Below are positions 1-6,667 of a stretch of 6,667 bases of DNA, one piece after another. Made by a program: the position numbers and the translations under genes. A model generated the notes under the pieces. That model did no database searches. It was not told the DNA's origin and saw only the letters and a list, made by a program, of their open reading frames with translations. Origin of the DNA: Halobacteriales archaeon SW_9_67_25. Its GTDB lineage: Archaea > Halobacteriota > Halobacteria > Halobacteriales > Haloarculaceae. Within the stretch, counting starts at the first letter, position 1; each line of letters starts with the position of its first letter. The DNA is taken from NCBI GenBank assembly GCA_003022745.1, contig PXSU01000171.1:1-6667 (forward strand). Reading direction: 5' to 3'.

Positions 1-10
1 ACGAGGGGAG

Positions 11-22
11 AAAGTATATCAG
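11..22 (+). promoter_or_regulatory. Probable TATA element upstream of lonB
   Basis: The AT-rich string AAAGTATAT stands out in GC-rich DNA about 40 bases before the lonB start codon. Archaeal TATA boxes normally lie about 25-30 bases before the transcription start, so a short leader of roughly 15 bases is expected. No Shine-Dalgarno sequence is visible in bases 42-59. The rest of bases 1-59 holds nothing else I can identify. The promoter call is inference from position and base composition. Confidence 0.4.
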
Positions 23-59
23 TCGACAGCCCCTGAATTAGCGTGTTAGCAACGTTTGC

Positions 60-2105
60 ATGAGTGACAATAGAGACACCGACAACACTCCGGGAGCGGA
101 CCCGGAGGCAACCGTCGGCGAGGCCGTCGAAGAGCCGCCCCCGGAGGAGGAGGGCGAGACGGACCTCGGGAGTGACGTCGCTGACGAGGCCGGCGTCGAG
201 GTAGACGAAAACGCCGAGGACAGTCTCCTCGGAGGCCTGCAGATCGAGTCGTCGGGCGACATCGACGTCCCCGACCGGCTGGTTGACCAGGTCATCGGCC
301 AGGACCACGCGCGAGACATCGTCAAGAAGGCGGCCAAACAGCGCCGCCACGTGATGATGATCGGCTCGCCGGGGACCGGCAAGTCGATGCTCGCGAAGGC
401 GATGAGCCAGTTGCTCCCCAAGGAGGAACTCCAGGACGTTCTGGTCTACCACAACCCCGACGACGGCAACGAGCCCAAGGTCCGAACAGTTCCGGCAGGG
501 AAAGGCGAACAGATCGTCGATGCCCACAAGGAGGAGGCCCGCAAGCGCAACCAGATGCGGACCTTCCTGATGTGGATCATCATCGCCATCGTCATCGGCT
601 ACTCGCTTCTGATCGTCCAGCAGATCCTGCTCGGCATTCTCGCAGCGGGTGTCATCTACCTGGCGTTCCGGTACGGGTCGCGGGGGAGCGACTCGATGAT
701 CCCGAATCTGCTGGTCAACAACGCGAACCAGCAGACCGCCCCGTTCATCGACGCGACGGGTGCCCACGCCGGCGCACTGCTAGGTGACGTCCGCCACGAC
801 CCCTTCCAGTCGGGCGGAATGGAGACGCCCAGCCACGACCGCGTCGAGTCGGGCGCCATCCACGAGGCCAACAAGGGCGTGCTGTTCATCGACGAGATGA
901 ACACGCTGGACATCCGCAGCCAGCAGAAGCTGATGACGGCCATCCAGGAAGGAGAGTTCTCCATCACGGGCCAGTCCGAGCGCTCCTCGGGCGCGATGGT
1001 CCAGACCGAACCCGTTCCCTGTGACTTCGTGATGGTCGCGGCAGGGAACCTCGATGCCATGGAGAACATGCACCCTGCGCTGCGCTCGCGCGTGAAGGGG
1101 TACGGCTACGAGGTGTACATGGACGACACCATCGACGATACCCCCGAGATGCGTCGGAAGTACACGCGCTTTGTGGCACAGGAAGTCGAGAAAGACGGCC
1201 GGCTCCCCCACTTCACCCGGGACGCTGTCTCGGAGATCATCTTGGAGGCCCAGCGCCGGTCGGGCCGGAAAGACCACCTCACGCTGAAACTCCGCGACCT
1301 TGGTGGGCTGGTGCGCGTGGCCGGCGACATCGCTCGCGCCGAGGACAAGGAGTTCGTCGAACGCGAGGACGTCCTCCAGGCAAAGCGCCGGTCCAGGTCC
1401 ATCGAGCAACAGCTCGCGGACAACTACATCGAACGGCGCAAGGACTACGAGCTTACCGTCAGCGATGGCGACGTGGTCGGCCGCGTCAACGGCCTCGCGG
1501 TCATGGGAGAGGACTCGGGAATCGTCCTGCCCGTGATGGCCGAGGTCACGCCGAGCCAGGGCCCCGGACAGGTCATCGCAACCGGACAGCTCCAGGAGAT
1601 GGCCGAGGAGGCAGTCCAGAACGTCTCGGCGATCATCAAGAAGTTCTCCGACGAGGACATCTCCGAGAAGGACGTCCACATCCAGTTCGTCCAGGTCGGC
1701 GAGGGCGGCGTCGACGGCGACTCCGCCTCGATCACGGTCGCGACGGCCGTCATCTCCGCCCTGGAGGATGTCCCGGTCGCACAGAACATCGCCATGACCG
1801 GCTCGCTCTCGGTGCGCGGTGACGTCCTCCCGGTCGGCGGGGTCACCCACAAGATCGAGGCCGCCGCCAAGACCGGCCTCGACAAGGTGATCATCCCTGC
1901 CGCCAACGAGCAGGACGTGATGATCGAGGAGGAGTACGAGGAGATGGTCGACATCGTCCCGGTGACGCACATCTCCGAGGTGTTAGAGGTGGCACTGGCG
2001 GGCGAACCCGAGAAGGACTCGCTGGTCTCGCGCCTGAAGTCCATCACCGGCCAGGCACTCGAACACGAGGTCGGGCGCGGTAGCGGCAGCCCGCAGCCCC
2101 AGTAA
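60..2105 (+). CDS. lonB: Archaeal LonB, membrane-anchored ATP-dependent protease
   Basis: This is a 681-residue AAA+ serine protease that unfolds and degrades proteins at the inner face of the cell membrane. Residues 1-60 are a strongly acidic, low-complexity extension. The ATPase domain follows, with Walker A GSPGTGKS at 102-109 (Lys108), Walker B GVLFIDEM at 273-280 (Asp278, Glu279), a sensor-1 Asn near 330 and arginine-finger candidates at 342/344. Between Walker A and B lies a hydrophobic hairpin, about residues 168-204, readable as two membrane spans; this insertion is the hallmark of archaeal LonB and is absent from bacterial LonA. The C-terminal protease domain has the LonB motif GDSAS, giving catalytic Ser555, paired with Lys598 in GGVTHK. 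Length and domain order are normal, and all key residues are present. The start is firm: an in-frame TAG at 39-41 leaves this ATG as the only usual start codon before the conserved region. The CPBP protease gene follows three bases after the stop. LonB is known to be essential in Haloferax volcanii. Confidence 0.96.
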   Translation: MSDNRDTDNTPGADPEATVGEAVEEPPPEEEGETDLGSDVADEAGVEVDENAEDSLLGGLQIESSGDIDVPDRLVDQVIGQDHARDIVKKAAKQRRHVMMIGSPGTGKSMLAKAMSQLLPKEELQDVLVYHNPDDGNEPKVRTVPAGKGEQIVDAHKEEARKRNQMRTFLMWIIIAIVIGYSLLIVQQILLGILAAGVIYLAFRYGSRGSDSMIPNLLVNNANQQTAPFIDATGAHAGALLGDVRHDPFQSGGMETPSHDRVESGAIHEANKGVLFIDEMNTLDIRSQQKLMTAIQEGEFSITGQSERSSGAMVQTEPVPCDFVMVAAGNLDAMENMHPALRSRVKGYGYEVYMDDTIDDTPEMRRKYTRFVAQEVEKDGRLPHFTRDAVSEIILEAQRRSGRKDHLTLKLRDLGGLVRVAGDIARAEDKEFVEREDVLQAKRRSRSIEQQLADNYIERRKDYELTVSDGDVVGRVNGLAVMGEDSGIVLPVMAEVTPSQGPGQVIATGQLQEMAEEAVQNVSAIIKKFSDEDISEKDVHIQFVQVGEGGVDGDSASITVATAVISALEDVPVAQNIAMTGSLSVRGDVLPVGGVTHKIEAAAKTGLDKVIIPAANEQDVMIEEEYEEMVDIVPVTHISEVLEVALAGEPEKDSLVSRLKSITGQALEHEVGRGSGSPQPQ

Positions 2106-2108
2106 GAC

Positions 2109-2924
2109 GTGACTGACCCCCAGTGGGTCCCGTTCGTCGGACTCACTGCGGTCGTTCTCGTTCTCCTTCTCGCCCTCGCACGCGCCTCACAGGGCACGGT
2201 TCGGGGCGACCGGACGGTCCCGGCCGGCGACGTCGGGCGCGAGATGGTCCGGCGCCACGCCCTCGCCGAGGGTGAACTCGCACACGACCCGGCCCGCGAG
2301 TGCCGGGCCGACAGGGCGACCCCACAACTCACGACCGGCGCCCTCCTGGTCAACGTCGCGGTGACCCAGGGCCTGTTCGGGGGCGTGCTTCTCGCGGGTG
2401 CGTACTTCTATGCGATCCCGCCCGGTGCGCTGGGGGTCACCGCCGATCCCTGGAACGCGGGCGTGCCTGCACTCCTCGTCGGTGTGGCGTTCGGGCTCGC
2501 GCTGTGGGGAGCCAACGAGGCGAGCGCGTCGCTCGCAGACGCGGTCGGCACGCCCTACGACGAGGGATTGCGCGAGGCGCTCGCCCCGGAGGGCGGGCGC
2601 GGCTGGCTCGTCCTCCTCGGTGGGGTGTTGCCGGTCGTGGCAGTCGTCGAGGAGTTCATCTTCCGTGCGGCGGTCGTCGGCGTCCCGGCGGCCGGGTTCG
2701 GCGTCTCGCCGTGGGCGCTCGCAGTCGTCTCCGCCAGCGCCTTCGCGGTCGGCCACGGCGCACAGGGGCGCATCGGGATGGCCGTCACCGGCGGACTGGG
2801 GCTGGTCCTCGCGGCCGGCTACGTCCTCACCGGGAGCCTGCTCGTCGTGGTGGTCGCCCACTACCTCGTGAACGCCCTGGAGTTTCTCGTCCACGAAGGG
2901 TTCGGGGTCGAACGGCTGCTATAA
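2109..2924 (+). CDS. CPBP-family (Abi/Rce1-like) intramembrane metalloprotease
   Basis: This is a 271-residue polytopic membrane protein. All three motifs of the CPBP glutamic/metallo-protease family are present: EEFIFR (Glu181, Glu182, Arg186), FAVGH (Phe212 to His216) and HYLVN (His251 to Asn255). These residues form the active site in the Rce1 branch of the family. Hydrophobic segments lie at about 8-24, 78-100, 117-134, 166-180, 200-215, 222-240 and 241-258. A polar, charged loop of about 50 residues separates the first span from the rest. The GTG start is chosen because the lonB stop TAA lies in the same frame one codon upstream, so no earlier start is possible. The three-base gap to lonB indicates one transcript. 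Substrates of archaeal CPBP proteins are mostly unknown; roles in prenyl-protein processing, immunity or membrane quality control are known only for other family members. A link to LonB is inference from gene order. The 3' end overlaps the convergent gene by six bases. Confidence 0.9.
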   Translation: MTDPQWVPFVGLTAVVLVLLLALARASQGTVRGDRTVPAGDVGREMVRRHALAEGELAHDPARECRADRATPQLTTGALLVNVAVTQGLFGGVLLAGAYFYAIPPGALGVTADPWNAGVPALLVGVAFGLALWGANEASASLADAVGTPYDEGLREALAPEGGRGWLVLLGGVLPVVAVVEEFIFRAAVVGVPAAGFGVSPWALAVVSASAFAVGHGAQGRIGMAVTGGLGLVLAAGYVLTGSLLVVVVAHYLVNALEFLVHEGFGVERLL

Positions 2925-3380
2925 CGCCTCGACGGCCCGGAGTTTCTGGATGACCCCAGGGGGCGCGCTGCTGGGACCGTTCCGGACACGGTGGTCCGGG
3001 ACGAAGACCGGTGCAGGATTGTTCGCGAGGGCTTCCCTGACGAGCCGCCTGTCCCCGTCTTCCTCGGGGTCGCGCCCGGGCACCATCCGCGCGAGTCCCT
3101 CGACAGTCGTCGCCTCTCCGTAGGGGATATCCCGGACCCGTTCGAGGACGGCCCGCTCGTCTGTTGGCACCGTCAGCGCCACCGTCACGTCCGAGAAGTC
3201 GTCCGGTTCGCCCTGGAGATACGCCTCGATCCGGTCGAGCAGGTCGTGGTCGGTCCCCGCACCGTCCTCCGGGTCGACGGGAAAGGAAACCGAGATGACC
3301 CGTCCCTGGGCGAGTCCGACCTGGACGTAACAGTCGAGGTACGTGGATTCGCGTGCGAAGATACCGCCCACCTCGTCCAT
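2919..3380 (-). CDS. Alkylguanine-DNA alkyltransferase (MGMT) family protein without the catalytic Cys
   Basis: This 153-residue protein matches the C-terminal DNA-binding domain of O6-alkylguanine-DNA alkyltransferases. Residues 85-97 ([13 protein letters not shown]) correspond to the family's IPFGE..SY..LA helix-turn-helix. Residues 112-132 carry the arginine-finger Arg112, the NP pair at 121-122, and PDHRV at 128-132. In true enzymes the last motif is PCHRV and its Cys accepts the alkyl group; here the codon is GAC, so residue 129 is Asp. The active-site-region Tyr of human MGMT (Tyr114) aligns with Val93. A suicide methyltransferase reaction by the known mechanism is therefore not possible. 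Alkyltransferase-like (ATL) proteins, which carry Trp at this position, bind O6-alkylguanine and recruit excision repair; a similar role is a guess. I chose the ATG at 3378-3380 because it begins a well-formed acidic protein. A longer reading from 3494 adds 38 Arg-rich residues and would run through the trpC promoter. The gene is divergent from trpC and convergent with the CPBP gene. A weak AT-rich patch about 30 bases upstream (3405-3415) may be its TATA element. Confidence 0.85.
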   Translation of the reverse strand: MDEVGGIFARESTYLDCYVQVGLAQGRVISVSFPVDPEDGAGTDHDLLDRIEAYLQGEPDDFSDVTVALTVPTDERAVLERVRDIPYGEATTVEGLARMVPGRDPEEDGDRRLVREALANNPAPVFVPDHRVRNGPSSAPPGVIQKLRAVEAL

Positions 3381-3425
3381 ACCACGGACTCGGCGCTCTG
3401 TCACTTCAAGATTGGCCGATTGACT

Positions 3426-3467
3426 GGCCCTGGACCGCTGTCCGGCCCTGACCGTGCGGTCCGGGCC
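3426..3467. repeat. Inverted repeat with nested direct repeat in the divergent intergenic region
   Basis: GGCCCTGGACCGC at 3426-3438 is the reverse complement of GCGGTCCGGGCC at 3456-3467, except for one unpaired base, with a 17-base spacer. The spacer holds a second direct copy of the left arm, GGCCCTGACCG at 3444-3454, one base shorter. The element lies between the starts of the MGMT-family gene and trpC, upstream of the trpC TATA element. It could be a protein binding site or a hairpin in a transcript leader. GC-rich haloarchaeal DNA produces such matches by chance fairly often, so a function is not established. Confidence 0.4.
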
Positions 3468-3483
3468 GCGCCGGGTCACAAGC

Positions 3484-3491
3484 CTTATGTA
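3484..3491 (+). promoter_or_regulatory. TATA element of the trpCBA promoter
   Basis: CTTATGTA lies about 26-33 bases before the trpC ATG in the most AT-rich stretch of this intergenic region (3481-3517), with a purine-containing ACAAG just upstream that could serve as the TFB recognition element. At normal archaeal spacing, transcription would begin at or within a few bases of the ATG, giving a leaderless or nearly leaderless mRNA. This fits the absence of any Shine-Dalgarno site. The position was judged by eye. Confidence 0.6.
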
Positions 3492-3513
3492 CATCTCTGT
3501 TCATTAGTGTTCA
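3488..3513 (+). promoter_or_regulatory. Candidate trp operator: three TGTWCA hexamers phased at 10 bp
   Basis: TGTACA at 3488-3493, TGTTCA at 3498-3503 and TGTTCA at 3508-3513 are separated by exactly four bases each, so their starts are 10 bp apart, about one helical turn. The second and third units form a longer tandem repeat (TGTTCATTAG, then TGTTCAGTAA). The first unit overlaps the TATA element and sits in the palindrome ATGTACAT. The third ends three bases before the trpC ATG. This placement would let a bound protein block TBP/TFB or RNA polymerase. As I recall, the TRP box bound by TrpY of Methanothermobacter thermautotrophicus has the consensus TGTACA. Whether a related regulator acts here is inference. 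Confidence 0.5.
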
Positions 3514-3516
3514 GTA

Positions 3517-4281
3517 ATGGTCGGAAGCGAAGAGTTTGCGCCGGCGATACGGTCGATGCTCGAGACGGCACGCGAGCGCGACCCCGGCAGCGACAGGGTG
3601 TCGGTCGATGCCCGGCCCATCGGGGCGGCGTTCGGAAGCGCCGAGGCAGCGGGTCGCGTCCCCCTGGTCGCGGAGGTCAAGCCGACGAGTCCGACGACGG
3701 CGGGCGAGCGCGAGGACGACCCCGTCGAGCTGGCCGAGCGGATGGTCGCTGGCGGGGCGGCGGCGCTGTCGGTGCTGACCGAACCCGACCACTTCGGCGG
3801 AACCCCGGGGGACCTCCGTGCGGTTCGGACGGCCGTGGACGTGCCCGTCCTCCGGAAGGATTTCGTCCTGCGGGAGGCACAACTGGACGCCGTCGCGGCC
3901 GACCTCGTGTTGCTCATCGCCCGGTTCGTCGACGACCTCGCGGGGTTGACCGCGGCGGCTCACGACCGGGGGTTCCAGGTGCTCGTCGAGGCCCACACCC
4001 GAGAGGAAGTGCGGGCGGCCGTCGAGGCCGGCGCGGACGTGGTGGGCGTGAACAACCGCGATCTGGCGCGCCTGGAGGTCGACCTCGGGACCTTCGAGCG
4101 GGTCGCGCCGGCAGCACCCGAGAGCGTCACCCTGATTGCGGAAAGCGGCATACAGAACAGCGAGGACGTCCGTCGGATGCGCCGGGCCGGGGCCGACGGG
4201 CTCCTGGTCGGCTCGGCGGTCATGGACGGCGACGTCGAAACGAACACGCGGCGACTGACCACGCGGCAACTGGACGACTGA
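3517..4281 (+). CDS. trpC: Indole-3-glycerol-phosphate synthase
   Basis: This 254-residue cytosolic TIM-barrel enzyme closes the ring of 1-(2-carboxyphenylamino)-1-deoxyribulose 5-phosphate, with loss of CO2 and water, to give indole-3-glycerol phosphate. The catalytic residues known from the Sulfolobus enzyme can be placed: Glu53 and Lys55 in AEVKPTSP, Lys114 in VLRKDF, Glu158 in LVEAHT, Asn180 in VNNRDL, and Glu209/Ser210 in IAESGI. The phosphate-binding [12 protein letters not shown] lies at 225-236. Length is normal for the single-domain enzyme and there is no TrpF fusion. The start is firm: an in-frame TAG at 3505-3507 lies only three codons before the ATG. It is the first gene of trpCBA, with five bases between its stop and trpB. 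Tryptophan-dependent control is likely, given the repeated hexamers at its promoter. Confidence 0.96.
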   Translation: MVGSEEFAPAIRSMLETARERDPGSDRVSVDARPIGAAFGSAEAAGRVPLVAEVKPTSPTTAGEREDDPVELAERMVAGGAAALSVLTEPDHFGGTPGDLRAVRTAVDVPVLRKDFVLREAQLDAVAADLVLLIARFVDDLAGLTAAAHDRGFQVLVEAHTREEVRAAVEAGADVVGVNNRDLARLEVDLGTFERVAPAAPESVTLIAESGIQNSEDVRRMRRAGADGLLVGSAVMDGDVETNTRRLTTRQLDD

Positions 4282-4286
4282 CAACG

Positions 4287-5533
<1,247 letters not shown>

Positions 5534-5534
<1 letters not shown>

Positions 5535-6361
5535 TGGGACTGGAGCAGGCATTTGACGACGGGCCGGCGTTCGTGCCATATCTCGCCGCGGGCGACCCGG
5601 GCTACGAGGAGTCGCTGGCGTACGTCGAGGCGCTGGCCCGGGGCGGGGCCGACGTCGTCGAGCTCGGACTGCCCTTCTCCGAGCCCATCGCGGAGGGAAC
5701 GACCATCCAGGAGGCCATCGTCCGTGCCCTGGACGCCGGGATGACGCCACACCGGTACTTCGAATTCGTCGAGGACCTCGCTGTCGACGTGCCGCTGGTC
5801 TGTATGACCTACTACAACCTCATCTACCAGTATGGTACGGAGAGTGGGCCCCGCCCCTTCGTCGAGCGGGCCGCCGAGGTCGGCATCGAGGGGTTCGTGG
5901 TGCCCGACCTCCCCGCCGAGGAGGCGGGACCCCTGCGGGCGGCCTGTGACGAGTTCGGGCTCGATTTGGTCTTCCTGGTCGCGCCGACGACCACCGACGA
6001 GCGACTCGAACGGATGCGCGAGCAGGTGTCGGGATACGTCTACGTCCAGGCGCGTCTCGGCACCACGGGGGCCCGCGAGGACGTCTCCGACCACACGGCC
6101 CGGTCGCTGTCCCGCATCGTCGACTGGGACGTGCCCGAGGCCGTCGGCTTCGGCATCAAGACCGGCGGGCACGCCGAGCGCATCGTCCGTGCGGGCGCCG
6201 ACGGGGTGATCGTCGGGAGCGCGCTCGTCGACATCGTCGCCGAAGGCCACGCGAACGACGACCCCACCGAAGAGGTTGCGGACCGGCTCGAAGCGAAGGC
6301 ACGGGAGCTGAAAGAGGGGGCGCTCCGGGGAGCCGGGAGACTCGAAGCCGAGAGCGACTGA
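5534..6361 (+). CDS. trpA: Tryptophan synthase alpha chain
   Basis: This 275-residue TIM-barrel subunit splits indole-3-glycerol phosphate into glyceraldehyde 3-phosphate and indole, which is channelled to TrpB. Motifs in order are PYLAAGDPG at 15-23, [10 protein letters not shown] at 42-51 with the general acid-base Glu43 (Salmonella Glu49), YYNLIYQYG at 93-101, VPDLPAEEA at 123-131, [15 protein letters not shown] at 167-181, GFGI at 205-208, and the phosphate site GVIVGSALV at 224-232. One difference stands out: the second catalytic acid, Asp60 in Salmonella (ADGPTIQ), is Glu54 here (AEGTTIQ), and the nearby FSDP is FSEP. Acid function is kept, so the enzyme is probably active. The ATG overlaps the trpB stop by one base. 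The C-terminus from about 245 is a charged helical tail. No downstream gene follows in this direction; a convergent gene remnant ends 21 bases away, and no T-rich terminator is evident between them. Confidence 0.96.
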
Positions 6362-6382
6362 CCGCAACCGGGATCGCTCACC

Positions 6383-6667
6383 CTACTCCAGTTCCTCGTA
6401 GAGTCGTTTCCGGACGGTGATGTCCTCCTCGGCAATGTCGGACAGGACATCCCGAAGTTCCCCGCGATGTCCCGGGCGTCGGTCAGGACACCGGTGCCAT
6501 CCGCGGGAAAGATGCCCTCGAGTGTCAGCGTCCGCGGTGTCCGCACGACGTCTAGCCTGACCGACGTCTGGTGGTCGTTATCGTCCGCGACTCGGTCACC
6601 GACTCGAGGTGCCCGGTGTCGATGCTCGCGTCGGGTGCCTGTGTCTCGAGACGGGGAAATTCTTCCA
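6383..6667 (-). pseudogene. C-terminal part of a frameshifted gene of unknown function, running off the window
   Basis: Three successive minus-strand frames give plausible acidic haloarchaeal protein. From the window edge (6665 downward) the frame reads EEFPRLETQAPDASIDTGHL and goes on to about 6588, where coding sense is lost; unshifted it would end at TAG 6552-6554. A second frame from about 6590 to 6454 includes RTPRTLTLEGIFPADGTGVL and TDARDIAGN. A third from about 6453 ends with DITVRKRLYEELE and the stop TAG at 6383-6385. Restoring one base near 6583-6592 and one near 6452-6456 joins them into one C-terminal region of about 94 residues. By hand count, third codon positions in all three pieces are roughly 75-85% G or C, as expected for real coding sequence here. 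Either the gene is decayed or the record has two base-call deletions. I do not recognise the family: no membrane span or catalytic motif is visible, and the end looks helical. The N-terminus lies beyond the window. Confidence 0.6.

Noticed and set aside
1114..1119. TGTACA within lonB as a further trp-type operator
   Set aside because: It is a single copy inside a conserved coding region with no phased partners; chance is the simplest reading.
780..1970. Long minus-strand open frame of 396 residues inside lonB
   Set aside because: It is antisense to a complete, motif-bearing lonB. Its His/Asp/Leu-rich translation is the usual shadow of a GC-rich gene.
1445..2353. Minus-strand open frame of 302 residues spanning the lonB-CPBP junction
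   Set aside because: Its Ser/Thr/Arg-rich low-complexity translation lies opposite two real genes, with no motif or promoter.
3381..3494. N-terminal extension of the MGMT-family gene to an ATG at 3494
   Set aside because: It adds 38 strongly basic residues with no family resemblance, runs through the trpC promoter and its hexamers, and would place its own promoter inside trpC.
2991..4286. The trpB frame stays open upstream to 2991, giving a possible 847-residue protein
   Set aside because: The extra 432 residues are antisense to the MGMT-family gene and out of frame in trpC, with Arg/Gly-rich composition unlike haloarchaeal proteins. TrpB homology begins exactly at the ATG at 4287.
6362..6382. 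Terminator between trpA and the convergent remnant
   Set aside because: The 21-base gap has no T-run and no clear hairpin.

Overview
The window looks chromosomal and haloarchaeal (class Halobacteria). The DNA is GC-rich, with codon third positions mostly G or C. The proteins are rich in Asp and Glu. The protease at the left end is the membrane-anchored archaeal LonB type, and start codons lack clear Shine-Dalgarno sites. The genus cannot be fixed from the sequence alone.

Layout. Bases 1-59 hold a probable promoter. Next come lonB (60-2105) and a CPBP-family intramembrane protease gene (2109-2924), both on the + strand, three bases apart and in the same frame, so probably co-transcribed. A minus-strand gene (2919-3380) runs toward them and overlaps the CPBP stop by six bases. 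It encodes a protein with the fold signature of O6-alkylguanine-DNA alkyltransferase, but the catalytic Cys of PCHRV is Asp (PDHRV). The divergent intergenic region 3381-3516 holds an inverted repeat and the trp promoter. On the + strand follow trpC (3517-4281), trpB (4287-5534) and trpA (5534-6361), a tight operon for the last steps of tryptophan synthesis. The final 300 bases hold the C-terminal part of a minus-strand gene of unknown function that can only be read by crossing two apparent one-base deletions.

How the genes work together. TrpC makes indole-3-glycerol phosphate. TrpA cleaves it to indole, which TrpB joins to serine. The other trp genes are absent here, which fits the split trpCBA / trpDFEG arrangement known in Haloferax. 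LonB and the CPBP protein may form a membrane proteolysis unit, but that is inferred only from gene order.

Most notable signals. (1) Three TGTWCA hexamers sit exactly 10 bp apart, running from the trpC TATA element almost to its start codon, and look like a phased operator. (2) The alkyltransferase homologue lacks its catalytic cysteine. No mobile element, CRISPR array or RNA gene was seen. Most of the window is ordinary core metabolism and proteolysis.
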